This document shows positions 55,471 through 62,771 of a stretch of DNA of 64,000 nucleotides, in pieces. Made by a program: the position numbers and the translations under genes. The notes beneath the pieces are model-generated. The model was given only the letters and a program-made list of their open reading frames with translations. It made no database searches and was not told where the DNA came from. The DNA is from Planctomycetota bacterium (GTDB lineage Bacteria > Planctomycetota > Phycisphaerae > Phycisphaerales > SM1A02). How positions within the stretch are numbered: position 1 is the stretch's first letter; the number at the start of each line of letters is the position of its first letter. The stretch spans positions 87,528-151,527 of the forward strand of contig VGYB01000001.1 in the NCBI GenBank assembly GCA_016873115.1. Reading direction: 5' to 3'.

Positions 55471-57060
55471 TCAGCGCAGGAGCGGCGGCCTGAACTGCAC
55501 CGGCACGGCGTCGTAACATCGCCGGGCGGCAAAGCGCAGCATGCTCGTGGGAAGACCGACGGCGGTGTGCGCGGCCGAGCCCGTCGCCGGGAATGGCCCG
55601 CCATGCACCATGGACTCGGTCACGGCCACGCCAGTAGGCATCTTGTTCATGAGCAGTCGACCGCAGGCGGGCCGCAGTCGCGCCAACCATGAAGACACCG
55701 CCTCCTGCGGTTGATCGGCGCCGCACCAGAGGCCAGTGGTCAGTTGCCCACCGATGGCGGCATGGATGGACTCGGGCGTGACTCCATCGAGCCAGAGCAC
55801 GAGACCGAGGGGGCCGAAGACTTCCTCGAGCATGCCGGCCCGGAGCGCCGTGGACGCATCCGCACTGCACAGGGCGGCCCGTGCGCGGGCGCCGCCTGGC
55901 GAGCGCGTCGATGGATCCGTATGCAGGACGGCACCAGCCGAGCAGAGCCGCTCGACACCGCTGCGAAACTCGCCAGCGCCGTGGATGCTGAGCAGCGTGG
56001 CATCGTCGAGGGCATTGAATCGTGGCGCAAGGCGCGACACGATGCGATCGCAGGTGGCGCGGTCAGGCACCAGGAGCAGCCCAGGCTTGGTGCAGAACTG
56101 CCCCGCCCCGAGCGTCACGCTCTGCAGCCACGCATCAGCGCAGGCATCGACCGACACAGGATCCGTGGCCACCAGCCAGACTGGATTCACGCTGGACATC
56201 TCGAGGAAGGCGGGCACACCCACGCGATCGCATGTTGCCTTGATCGCCAGACCCGCCCGACGACTGCCGGTGAAGGCCACCGCCCCGATCGATGACTCGA
56301 TGAGCGTGGCGAGCTCGGCGGGATCGGCATGCGCCATGAACTGGAAGCACCCCGACGGCATGCCGGTGGCCTGCACCGCCCGGTGCACACACTCGGCCAG
56401 CAGCACACCGGTGCCGGGATGCAGTGGATGTCCCTTGGCGATGACCGCATGACCGCTCGCGAACGCTGCCACCGTGTCGCCGCCCACACAGCCGTGATAG
56501 GCAAGCGGGAAGTTGTTCGGGCCGATCGAAAGCACCGGCCGATCAAGGGGCTCGAGCATCGAGGCAACGCCTGCTGCCTCATCGCGCCGCGGCCGGCGCC
56601 AACTGAGTCGCTCCCCCAGCGCCGGATCACCTGCCATGGCGCGATCGACGGCCGTCTGCTCGGCATCGCAGCATGCAGCGGCCTGCTCGAGCTGCAGCAG
56701 CGTGCGGCCAAACTCGACGGTGGCAAGGCGGGGCTCGGCAGGCAGGGCCGTTTCACGATGCGCCGCATCGACGATTGCGGACTTCGCATCCTCCAATTCG
56801 GCCGCGATGCGTCGCAGGAAGGTGCCGATCCGTCCGGGTTCGTGCAGGGCCAGGCGGGCCATGCTTGGCTGGGCCGCGCGGGCAGCAGCGGCCATGGCCG
56901 ACAGCTCGGCCGCCGTGCTGATGGGGTAGAGCTCGGTCAGGACCTGATCATCGATCGGGCTGACGGCCATGAAGGAGCGCGTGGAGTCGGACTCACGCCA
57001 GCCATCGCCGATGAGCACATGGGCGCGGGGCGTCATCGACGCTCGGGAACCGTGGGTCAT
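55471..57060 (-). CDS. Aldehyde dehydrogenase, 2-oxoglutarate-semialdehyde type
   Basis: A 529-residue NAD(P)-dependent enzyme of the 2,5-dioxovalerate dehydrogenase group. The general base is Glu287 in AFLEMSSVNPVW and the catalytic Cys323 is in GAGQFCTKPG, the form typical of the hydroxyproline and pentose branch enzymes rather than of ordinary aldehyde dehydrogenases. Further motifs: IGPNNFPLAYH and VAFTGSRRAG. It would oxidise the product of the DapA-like deaminase to 2-oxoglutarate. TACACT ends 6 bases before the ATG at 57060. A second ATG at 57036 is possible. Confidence 0.9.
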   Translation of the reverse strand: MTHGSRASMTPRAHVLIGDGWRESDSTRSFMAVSPIDDQVLTELYPISTAAELSAMAAAARAAQPSMARLALHEPGRIGTFLRRIAAELEDAKSAIVDAAHRETALPAEPRLATVEFGRTLLQLEQAAACCDAEQTAVDRAMAGDPALGERLSWRRPRRDEAAGVASMLEPLDRPVLSIGPNNFPLAYHGCVGGDTVAAFASGHAVIAKGHPLHPGTGVLLAECVHRAVQATGMPSGCFQFMAHADPAELATLIESSIGAVAFTGSRRAGLAIKATCDRVGVPAFLEMSSVNPVWLVATDPVSVDACADAWLQSVTLGAGQFCTKPGLLLVPDRATCDRIVSRLAPRFNALDDATLLSIHGAGEFRSGVERLCSAGAVLHTDPSTRSPGGARARAALCSADASTALRAGMLEEVFGPLGLVLWLDGVTPESIHAAIGGQLTTGLWCGADQPQEAVSSWLARLRPACGRLLMNKMPTGVAVTESMVHGGPFPATGSAAHTAVGLPTSMLRFAARRCYDAVPVQFRPPLLR

Positions 57061-57066
57061 GGCAGC

Positions 57067-57072
57067 AGTGTA
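57067..57072 (-). promoter_or_regulatory. -10 box (TACACT) of the aldehyde dehydrogenase, leaderless layout
   Basis: TACACT ends 6 bases before the ATG at 57060. A strong hairpin with a T-run lies just upstream (57081-57116) and would stop transcripts from the glycan operon before they reach this gene. Confidence 0.6.
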
Positions 57073-57080
57073 GGCCTGGC

Positions 57081-57116
57081 AAAAAGGGGACCAGCCGCTT
57101 CCCCTCGAAGCGGCTG
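57081..57116 (-). terminator. Terminator of the glycan operon, with overlapping alternative stems
   Basis: On the minus strand a perfect 9-bp stem, CAGCCGCTT/AAGCGGCTG, is followed by GTCCCCTTTTTGCC. A second, mutually exclusive stem (AGGGGA with TCCCCT) ends directly at the T-run, so the region can fold in two ways. It lies about 150 bases after the stop of the 57269 gene. Confidence 0.6.
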
Positions 57117-57268
57117 CCCCGATGATCGGCTGTTGGTTCTGCGGCACTTCGTTGCAGAGGCCGACCGGAGTCCCTCAAACTCCCTCCACCGTCACCATCG
57201 ATTCCATGACGAGGCCACACAAGCCCAGGTTCAGATTTTCTGCGCTGCCCCATTGCATCGGACCTGCA

Positions 57269-57949
57269 TCATGGCTTCGTCGGCCGCGGCAACGCCGCAT
57301 CGCGCGAGGGATTGCGTCGTCGGCGTGGCGGCACGGGTTCGCCATCGGCCGCCGCATCAGCACGCTCACCATCGCTTGCGTACCACGAGAGCCAGCGCTC
57401 GCGAAGCCCTTCGCCCCCTGCCGTGGCAAGATCCACCCACTCATGCACGAGCGCACCGCCCGGAAGGTCGCGCACGGGATCCTGCAGCACCGCCGTGAAG
57501 AGCAGGTCGTGGAATGCATCGTCATCCAGATGATCAGTGGAACTGAAGTAGATGTCATGCCACGCCAGCGCAGCGATCACCAGTGCCATGCGGCACAGGC
57601 GACCGTGCGGGCAGGCAGGATCGTGCGGTGCAAGATCCACGCCGAGCGAGAGCACCTGTGCAAGGTTCGTGGTCAGGGGCGCGCGCTCGGCATCATGCAT
57701 GATGGTGCACACCATGCGATCACCATGTGTGCCCAAGGCCACGAGCTCGTCGATGGCCTGTTCGCGTGCGCTGCGCTTGGACTGCATGTGCCTGGTGATC
57801 GACGCGGGGTCGAGCTGGCGATTGGCCCAATCGAGCGCCATGCCCCACGCGGGATCCGGCGTGCGCCCCGCGCTCTCGCCCCCCAACCAACCTCCATGCG
57901 ACGCGCCCGAAGGCTCGTGCAACTCCATCGATTCGATGCTGGCCACCAT
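57269..57949 (-). CDS. Hypothetical protein in glycan operon
   Basis: A 226-residue cytoplasmic protein with no signal peptide and no family I recognise. Notable features are residues about 30-60 (PAWGMALDWANRQLDPASIT), a His/Cys-containing central part (HDPACPHGRLCRM), aromatic-acidic stretch WHDIYFSSTDHLDDDAFHDLL, and an Arg/Pro-rich C-terminus. The ATG at 57949 has AGGGGGA four bases upstream, so it is an internal operon gene with a Shine-Dalgarno sequence. It lies 173 bases after beta-mannosidase on the same strand. A regulatory or accessory role in the cluster is possible but not shown. Confidence 0.6.
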   Translation of the reverse strand: MVASIESMELHEPSGASHGGWLGGESAGRTPDPAWGMALDWANRQLDPASITRHMQSKRSAREQAIDELVALGTHGDRMVCTIMHDAERAPLTTNLAQVLSLGVDLAPHDPACPHGRLCRMALVIAALAWHDIYFSSTDHLDDDAFHDLLFTAVLQDPVRDLPGGALVHEWVDLATAGGEGLRERWLSWYASDGERADAAADGEPVPPRRRRNPSRDAALPRPTKP

Positions 57950-58055
57950 GTGTTCCCCCTGCTGGATTGACGCCACGGACGCCCGATGCGCCCCGACCGA
58001 TGGACACCGCGCCCATGGCCGTGAAGGACGCATCCTCGGGCACCCAATCCAGCCC

Positions 58056-58074
58056 TCACGGAGAACCTCCGTGA
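58056..58074. repeat. Perfect 8-bp inverted repeat in the glycan operon
   Basis: TCACGGAG (58056-58063) and CTCCGTGA (58067-58074) with a 3-base spacer. There is no T-run in either direction, so it is more like a regulator-binding dyad or an mRNA stem than a terminator. Confidence 0.55.
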
Positions 58075-58122
58075 ATTCGGTGACATTGCATCGATCGAGA
58101 GCGGGCATCCCCGCCAGACCGA

Positions 58123-60672
58123 TCACGGCCTGAACGCACGAGGCTCGACGGGGTGACCGCCGAACTCGTTGGCGGACCTGACCCATGTTCGCACCGGGAC
58201 ATCCGCGCAGGGCACGGACCAGTCGATGTCCACCTCCATCGACTCGCCGTCGAGCAAGGTGCGCAGGTTGCCATGCGTGCGCTCCCACGGCCAGAGCGGC
58301 TCGAGCCATGCATCGACCAGCAACCCGCGCGAGGTCACGCGCCATGTCTCTCGGCGACCGCCTGATGCCGAGCGCACGCACTCGCGCAGCGGTTCCTGGA
58401 ACGGAAGACGCATCATCACATCGCGCTGCGGGAGGTGGATCGAGCGTTCCTCGCCGCAGTCGGCCATGAACAGCTCGCACGCTGCATCGGCAATCCCGCC
58501 CACGGCGTCCTCGGCGGTGCACACGATCGAGGCCGATCCCGCCCGCACTGCGAACGGAACGCGCACCATGCGGATCGCGCGTCCATCCGCACCGACCCGG
58601 CGTACCGTGACGGTCGATGACCACTCGTCTGCCGTGTCGTTGATCGCCAGGACCTGCGTGGTGCCGTTGCGCGGCACGAGCACCACGGCACGCGGAGCAC
58701 ACGCGCTGCGCACGGCATGGAACGCGGGCTTCGGACGGCCGGCGACATCGATCACGCTCCAGCTCGGACCGGTCCAGACATCGTTCCACTGCCAGAAGAG
58801 CGCGCCCATGCAACGCGGCCGGTTGGCGCGGTACCACTCGATGGCCCATCGCATCGCGCGGGCCTGCAGGAGCTGGCCCTGCCAGACCCATTCCCCGAAG
58901 TCCCTTGTCGGCGTGAACCACTGCGGCAACAGCGTGCCGTACTGCTCGTCGTCACCGCCCCACGCACGCTGCCGGGTGGCGATCGCCGGATGGCCGATCT
59001 GCAGTGCCTCGTCGCCAACGGCTCCGCGCCAGGTGCAGACCGCGGGCTGGCTCTGCTGACCGAACTCGCTGCAGAACCTGGGCACCTGCTCACGGTACGC
59101 CTCGAGCTTGAGGTCCCAGGTATGCCGATCGCCGCGATCGGGATCGTTGGGATGCACCTCGAGCGAACCCGACCATGGGCTCTCGGCCCAATACGGCCGC
59201 GTCGGATCCCGCTCGGCGCAGATCGCCGGCAGCCACTCGAGCCAGATGCGGCGGCCCCAACTCTGGTCCGGCTTGAGGCGCTCACGGAAACCCCACGAGA
59301 ACCACGCGAGGATGTCCTCGTTGCCTCCACACCAGAGCACCACGCTCGGGTGCGCACTCAGGCGAGCGACCTGATGCCGTGCCTCCGCCTTGATCGCATC
59401 CTCGTAGGGCTGCTCCTCCGGATAGGTCGCGCAGGCGAACATGAAGTCCTGCCAGACCATGAGCCCGAGTTCGTCGCATGCTTCGTACCACCACTGCGGC
59501 TCGTACTGGCCACCGCCCCACACGCGCAGCATGTTCAGGTTCGCATCGCACGCCTGCTCGAGCAGCGCGCGGGCCCGCTCCCGGCCACCGGCCATCGGAA
59601 ACGGCGAAACGGGGATCCAGTTGGCACCGCGACAGAAGACAGGCACACCGTTCACCCGCAGCGTGAACGGCGACCCCGGATCATCGGGCCCGGGCGCGGA
59701 GTCGAGCGCGACCGATCGCAAGCCGATCCGGCGCGACCAGGAGTCCAGCGCATGTCCACCATGGCGCAGCCGCACCGCGAGCGGATGCAGCCGCTGGGAA
59801 CCCATGCCGCGCGGCCACCACAGCGGCGGACGGTCGATGCTGATGGTGATCGATGGCGACGAAGATCGCACGCGCATGCGCTCGTGCACCAAGCGGCCGT
59901 CGTCGAGCGAGAGCTCGACCTCGAGCTCGAGTCCATCCGGCGCAGTGCCCTCGCGCGAGAACTCAAGATCCACCATGACCTCGATGGTCGCCCGCTCGGC
60001 CGAGCACTCTGTCACCAGCGGGCGAACCTGATCGATGCGCGCCACGCTCCACGCGTGGATCCAGCACGGACCGAGGCCACATGAGGGAAGCCTCGGACCC
60101 CAATCCCAGCCGAAGCTGCACGCACTCTTGCGCAGGAAGGGATACGGCGTCCAGCCACCGTTGACCGGCCGCTCGCCGAGGGTGCGGGCGCGCGCGAGTA
60201 CCGTCGTCACCGGCCCGTCCAGATCGACGCCGATGGAGTTCCCCAGCGTGCGCACGATGCCCCGCACATCGAAGCGCCAAGGCCGGAACTGATTCTCGAC
60301 CTGGCCCAAGCATCGACCGTTCAACCAGACCGAGCCGCAGGTGTCGATCGACTCGAAGACGAGGTCGATGCGTTCATGGCTTCGTGTGCTCTCCTCGAGA
60401 TCCACCGATCGGAGCCAGCCCCATGCGGTTCGGCCAACCCAGTCCTGGGCCGCTTCACCGTCTCCGCGGTCGGGATCTGCGATCACGCCCGCAGTGCGCA
60501 AGGCATCGTGCACGCAACCTGGAACGGTCGCCGCCAACCGCTCGCCCATGATGCCCTCGGGCGCGGCGTGCTCACCAAGGTCGCACGGCTGGCCGTGTGG
60601 CGTGCCGGGCAGCCTTGGCGCGGACGCGATCGCGCGAACGGTCCAACCATCACCTGCGATCGACTGGATCAT
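58123..60672 (-). CDS. Beta-mannosidase, glycoside hydrolase family 2
   Basis: An 849-residue GH2 enzyme of the beta-mannosidase branch, which cuts terminal beta-mannose such as the Man-beta-GlcNAc bond of N-glycans. The sugar-binding jelly-roll domain (about 50-230, with SIDTCGSVWLNG and WTPYPFLRKSACSFGWDWGPR), an Ig-like domain and the TIM barrel (from about 340) are in order. The acid/base is Glu452 in WCGGNEDI and the nucleophile Glu536 in FCSEFG. There is no signal peptide, so it acts in the cytoplasm on imported oligosaccharides, in keeping with the symporter just upstream. TAGCGT ends 9 bases before the ATG. Confidence 0.92.
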   Translation of the reverse strand: MIQSIAGDGWTVRAIASAPRLPGTPHGQPCDLGEHAAPEGIMGERLAATVPGCVHDALRTAGVIADPDRGDGEAAQDWVGRTAWGWLRSVDLEESTRSHERIDLVFESIDTCGSVWLNGRCLGQVENQFRPWRFDVRGIVRTLGNSIGVDLDGPVTTVLARARTLGERPVNGGWTPYPFLRKSACSFGWDWGPRLPSCGLGPCWIHAWSVARIDQVRPLVTECSAERATIEVMVDLEFSREGTAPDGLELEVELSLDDGRLVHERMRVRSSSPSITISIDRPPLWWPRGMGSQRLHPLAVRLRHGGHALDSWSRRIGLRSVALDSAPGPDDPGSPFTLRVNGVPVFCRGANWIPVSPFPMAGGRERARALLEQACDANLNMLRVWGGGQYEPQWWYEACDELGLMVWQDFMFACATYPEEQPYEDAIKAEARHQVARLSAHPSVVLWCGGNEDILAWFSWGFRERLKPDQSWGRRIWLEWLPAICAERDPTRPYWAESPWSGSLEVHPNDPDRGDRHTWDLKLEAYREQVPRFCSEFGQQSQPAVCTWRGAVGDEALQIGHPAIATRQRAWGGDDEQYGTLLPQWFTPTRDFGEWVWQGQLLQARAMRWAIEWYRANRPRCMGALFWQWNDVWTGPSWSVIDVAGRPKPAFHAVRSACAPRAVVLVPRNGTTQVLAINDTADEWSSTVTVRRVGADGRAIRMVRVPFAVRAGSASIVCTAEDAVGGIADAACELFMADCGEERSIHLPQRDVMMRLPFQEPLRECVRSASGGRRETWRVTSRGLLVDAWLEPLWPWERTHGNLRTLLDGESMEVDIDWSVPCADVPVRTWVRSANEFGGHPVEPRAFRP

Positions 60673-60681
60673 GGCGTGCGC

Positions 60682-60687
60682 ACGCTA
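60682..60687 (-). promoter_or_regulatory. Extended -10 box (TGC-TAGCGT) of the beta-mannosidase
   Basis: TAGCGT ends 9 bases before the ATG at 60672, preceded by TGC. CGCGTGCTAGCGTGC here matches the M28 peptidase promoter near 37528 over 15 bases. Confidence 0.6.
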
Positions 60688-60713
60688 GCACGCGCGTGCG
60701 TTCGGCCGGGCGC

Positions 60714-62759
60714 TCAGTGCACTTGGCCGTCATCGCGTTCGTCGGGGCGATAGGTCCGCAGGTCGCGACGCAGTCGTGCGTAGTCGCGCAGGCCGCCGAC
60801 GGTGAACCACGCCATCACGACCGTGCTGGCCGCCAGGATGAACCAGCTCCAGAGGCCCCAGTACCACGACCACTGCGCGTCGCTCACGGGTTCGCCCTGA
60901 GCCTTGCGCCAGAGGAGCCAAGGCGTGGCAACGCAGAAGAGCGCCGTGAAGGCCAGCGGCCACGCGAGCGTGAGGACCGCGACGAAACGGTCCCAGCCCT
61001 TGTACTGGCGATCGAAGCCGAGCTTCTCAAGCAGCGTCGTTGGCGCCGCGTCGGCCTCGGCACCGCCTTCGATGCGCCAACGGCCCCGGTGCAGCATGCG
61101 GTCGAGGTCGAACCATCCATCGGCGGCGAGTGACCCGGTTGGTGAGTGCTGCGGCAGCGCACGACCGAGCAGGCTGCCGACGATGTACGCCGCGCACGCG
61201 ACCATCATGGCGGCGAAGCTCAGCTCCATGCCGGTGAAGTGAGCGCGCAACCACATCGCGACCGCCGAAGAGGCAGCGAGCAGCGAGGCTGCGTTCCCCG
61301 AGCTCCACTGCTCCAGCATGGCGTCGGGCGTATTGAGGGCGACCACCCCGACCAGGCACACGACCATCCCGGAAACCATCGCGCTCCACGCGCCGATGGC
61401 GTTGCCCCATCGTGTGTAGAGCCCACCGACGATCACCGCACCGCCACCGGCGACAAAGATGCTGCCGGTCAGCGCGCCGTACATGGCGACATACTCCTTG
61501 GGCTGCCAGTACCAGCTGAAGACGAAGGCAAAGGCGGCCACGGCGAGCACGGCACCCTTGAGGAGCAGCAGTTGCCCGCGTGGTGACATCGGCCTGCGCC
61601 GAAAGGGCAGCACGATGTCCTGCACGGCAATGCTTGCCCACGAGTGCATGTAGGCACTGTCGGTGCTGATCGCGGCGCCGAGCATCGCCGCGACCACCAA
61701 ACCAAGCAGCCCGGTCGGCAGCATCACGCCGAGCGCCAGGGGCACGCGCATCTCGGCCTGCAGCGCCACAGTCGGCTGCGCGGCGATCTGGGCCTGCAGC
61801 GGCGCGGCTGCCTCGGCCCAGTCCGGGTGCGTGAGGAAGGCGCGCACCGCCAGCGGGATGAGCACCGTCACGAGCATCAGCGTGCGATAGCGCCAGCCAT
61901 TCAGAAGCTGGCCCATGCGGGCCTCGTGCGCATCGCGCGCGGCGCTGTTGTAGCCCTGGTCCCCCTGCCACGCGCGGCACGCGTAGAAGAGCGTGAAGGC
62001 GCTGATGAGCCAGTAGATGACATTGAAGTTGCCCTCATCCTCGAGCCCGAGCGGATTCACCATGCTCTTGCCCGCAGGCAGCATGGCCATCGTCTCCTCG
62101 AGCTTGAGCCAGGGGAACTTGAGCAGCACCCAGTAGCAGACCGTGACGAAGGTGCAGAAGCAGAAGACGCCCTGGAAGAAATCGGTCACGAGCACCGCGA
62201 GCATGCCACCCGCGAAGACCATGAAGACCGCGAACGCCAGCAGCGCGCCCATGACCGCAGGGAAGGTCTCGATCGCCATGCCCGCGACCGTGAACTCCGC
62301 AGGCAGGCCGAGCATGGCGATGAAGAATCGCGCCGTGACGCCGGGGAAGATCGCGTAGTTGAGGATGCCGCTCACGAACGCGACCACCCCGCTGAAGACC
62401 CGGAATCGCTTGGAGTAGCGCATCTCGAAGAACTGCGCAAGCGTCATCGCGCGGGTCTCGCGGAACCGGTAGATGACCCAGCCGGTGATGGCCAGCAGGA
62501 TCAGCGACGGCCCTTCGAGGTAGCCCCACCAATACTGCGTGAAGCCCACGTCGTAGCCGAGCTGGAAGTACCAGACCAGCGTGATCACGCCGACCTGCGC
62601 CATGTTGTAGGAGACGGTGAGCAGGTAGCGGCCCGCGAGCCGGTTCGCGCTCAGGAACCCGCTCACGCTGCGCGCATGCTCGCGCATGCTCCAGGCCGAG
62701 AGCGCCAGCGCCGCGACGAACCCGATGACGATGAGCCAATCGACGGTCGCGAGCGTCAT
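60714..62759 (-). CDS. Sodium:solute symporter family transporter
   Basis: A 681-residue SSS-family inner-membrane transporter with about 14 hydrophobic segments. It begins TVDWLIVIGFVAALALSAW, and continues with FLSANRLAGRYLLTVSYNMAQVG (first inverted-repeat unit), the GFTQYWWGYLEGP segment, LAQFFEMRYSKRFR, and the LNGWRYRTLMLVTVLIP region. It is longer than classic members by about 100 residues, with a soluble region near residue 560-600 (HSPTGSLAADGWFDLDRMLHR). Likely substrate is a mannose-containing sugar or glycan, from its place between the two mannosidases. The TAGCAT box overlaps the stop codon of the alpha-mannosidase gene. Confidence 0.9.
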   Translation of the reverse strand: MTLATVDWLIVIGFVAALALSAWSMREHARSVSGFLSANRLAGRYLLTVSYNMAQVGVITLVWYFQLGYDVGFTQYWWGYLEGPSLILLAITGWVIYRFRETRAMTLAQFFEMRYSKRFRVFSGVVAFVSGILNYAIFPGVTARFFIAMLGLPAEFTVAGMAIETFPAVMGALLAFAVFMVFAGGMLAVLVTDFFQGVFCFCTFVTVCYWVLLKFPWLKLEETMAMLPAGKSMVNPLGLEDEGNFNVIYWLISAFTLFYACRAWQGDQGYNSAARDAHEARMGQLLNGWRYRTLMLVTVLIPLAVRAFLTHPDWAEAAAPLQAQIAAQPTVALQAEMRVPLALGVMLPTGLLGLVVAAMLGAAISTDSAYMHSWASIAVQDIVLPFRRRPMSPRGQLLLLKGAVLAVAAFAFVFSWYWQPKEYVAMYGALTGSIFVAGGGAVIVGGLYTRWGNAIGAWSAMVSGMVVCLVGVVALNTPDAMLEQWSSGNAASLLAASSAVAMWLRAHFTGMELSFAAMMVACAAYIVGSLLGRALPQHSPTGSLAADGWFDLDRMLHRGRWRIEGGAEADAAPTTLLEKLGFDRQYKGWDRFVAVLTLAWPLAFTALFCVATPWLLWRKAQGEPVSDAQWSWYWGLWSWFILAASTVVMAWFTVGGLRDYARLRRDLRTYRPDERDDGQVH

Positions 62760-62765
62760 GCAGCC

Positions 62766-62771
62766 ATGCTA
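62766..62771 (-). promoter_or_regulatory. -10 box (TAGCAT) of the symporter, leaderless layout
   Basis: TAGCAT ends 6 bases before the ATG at 62759; its TAG is the stop codon of the upstream alpha-mannosidase gene (62769-62771). Confidence 0.45.
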
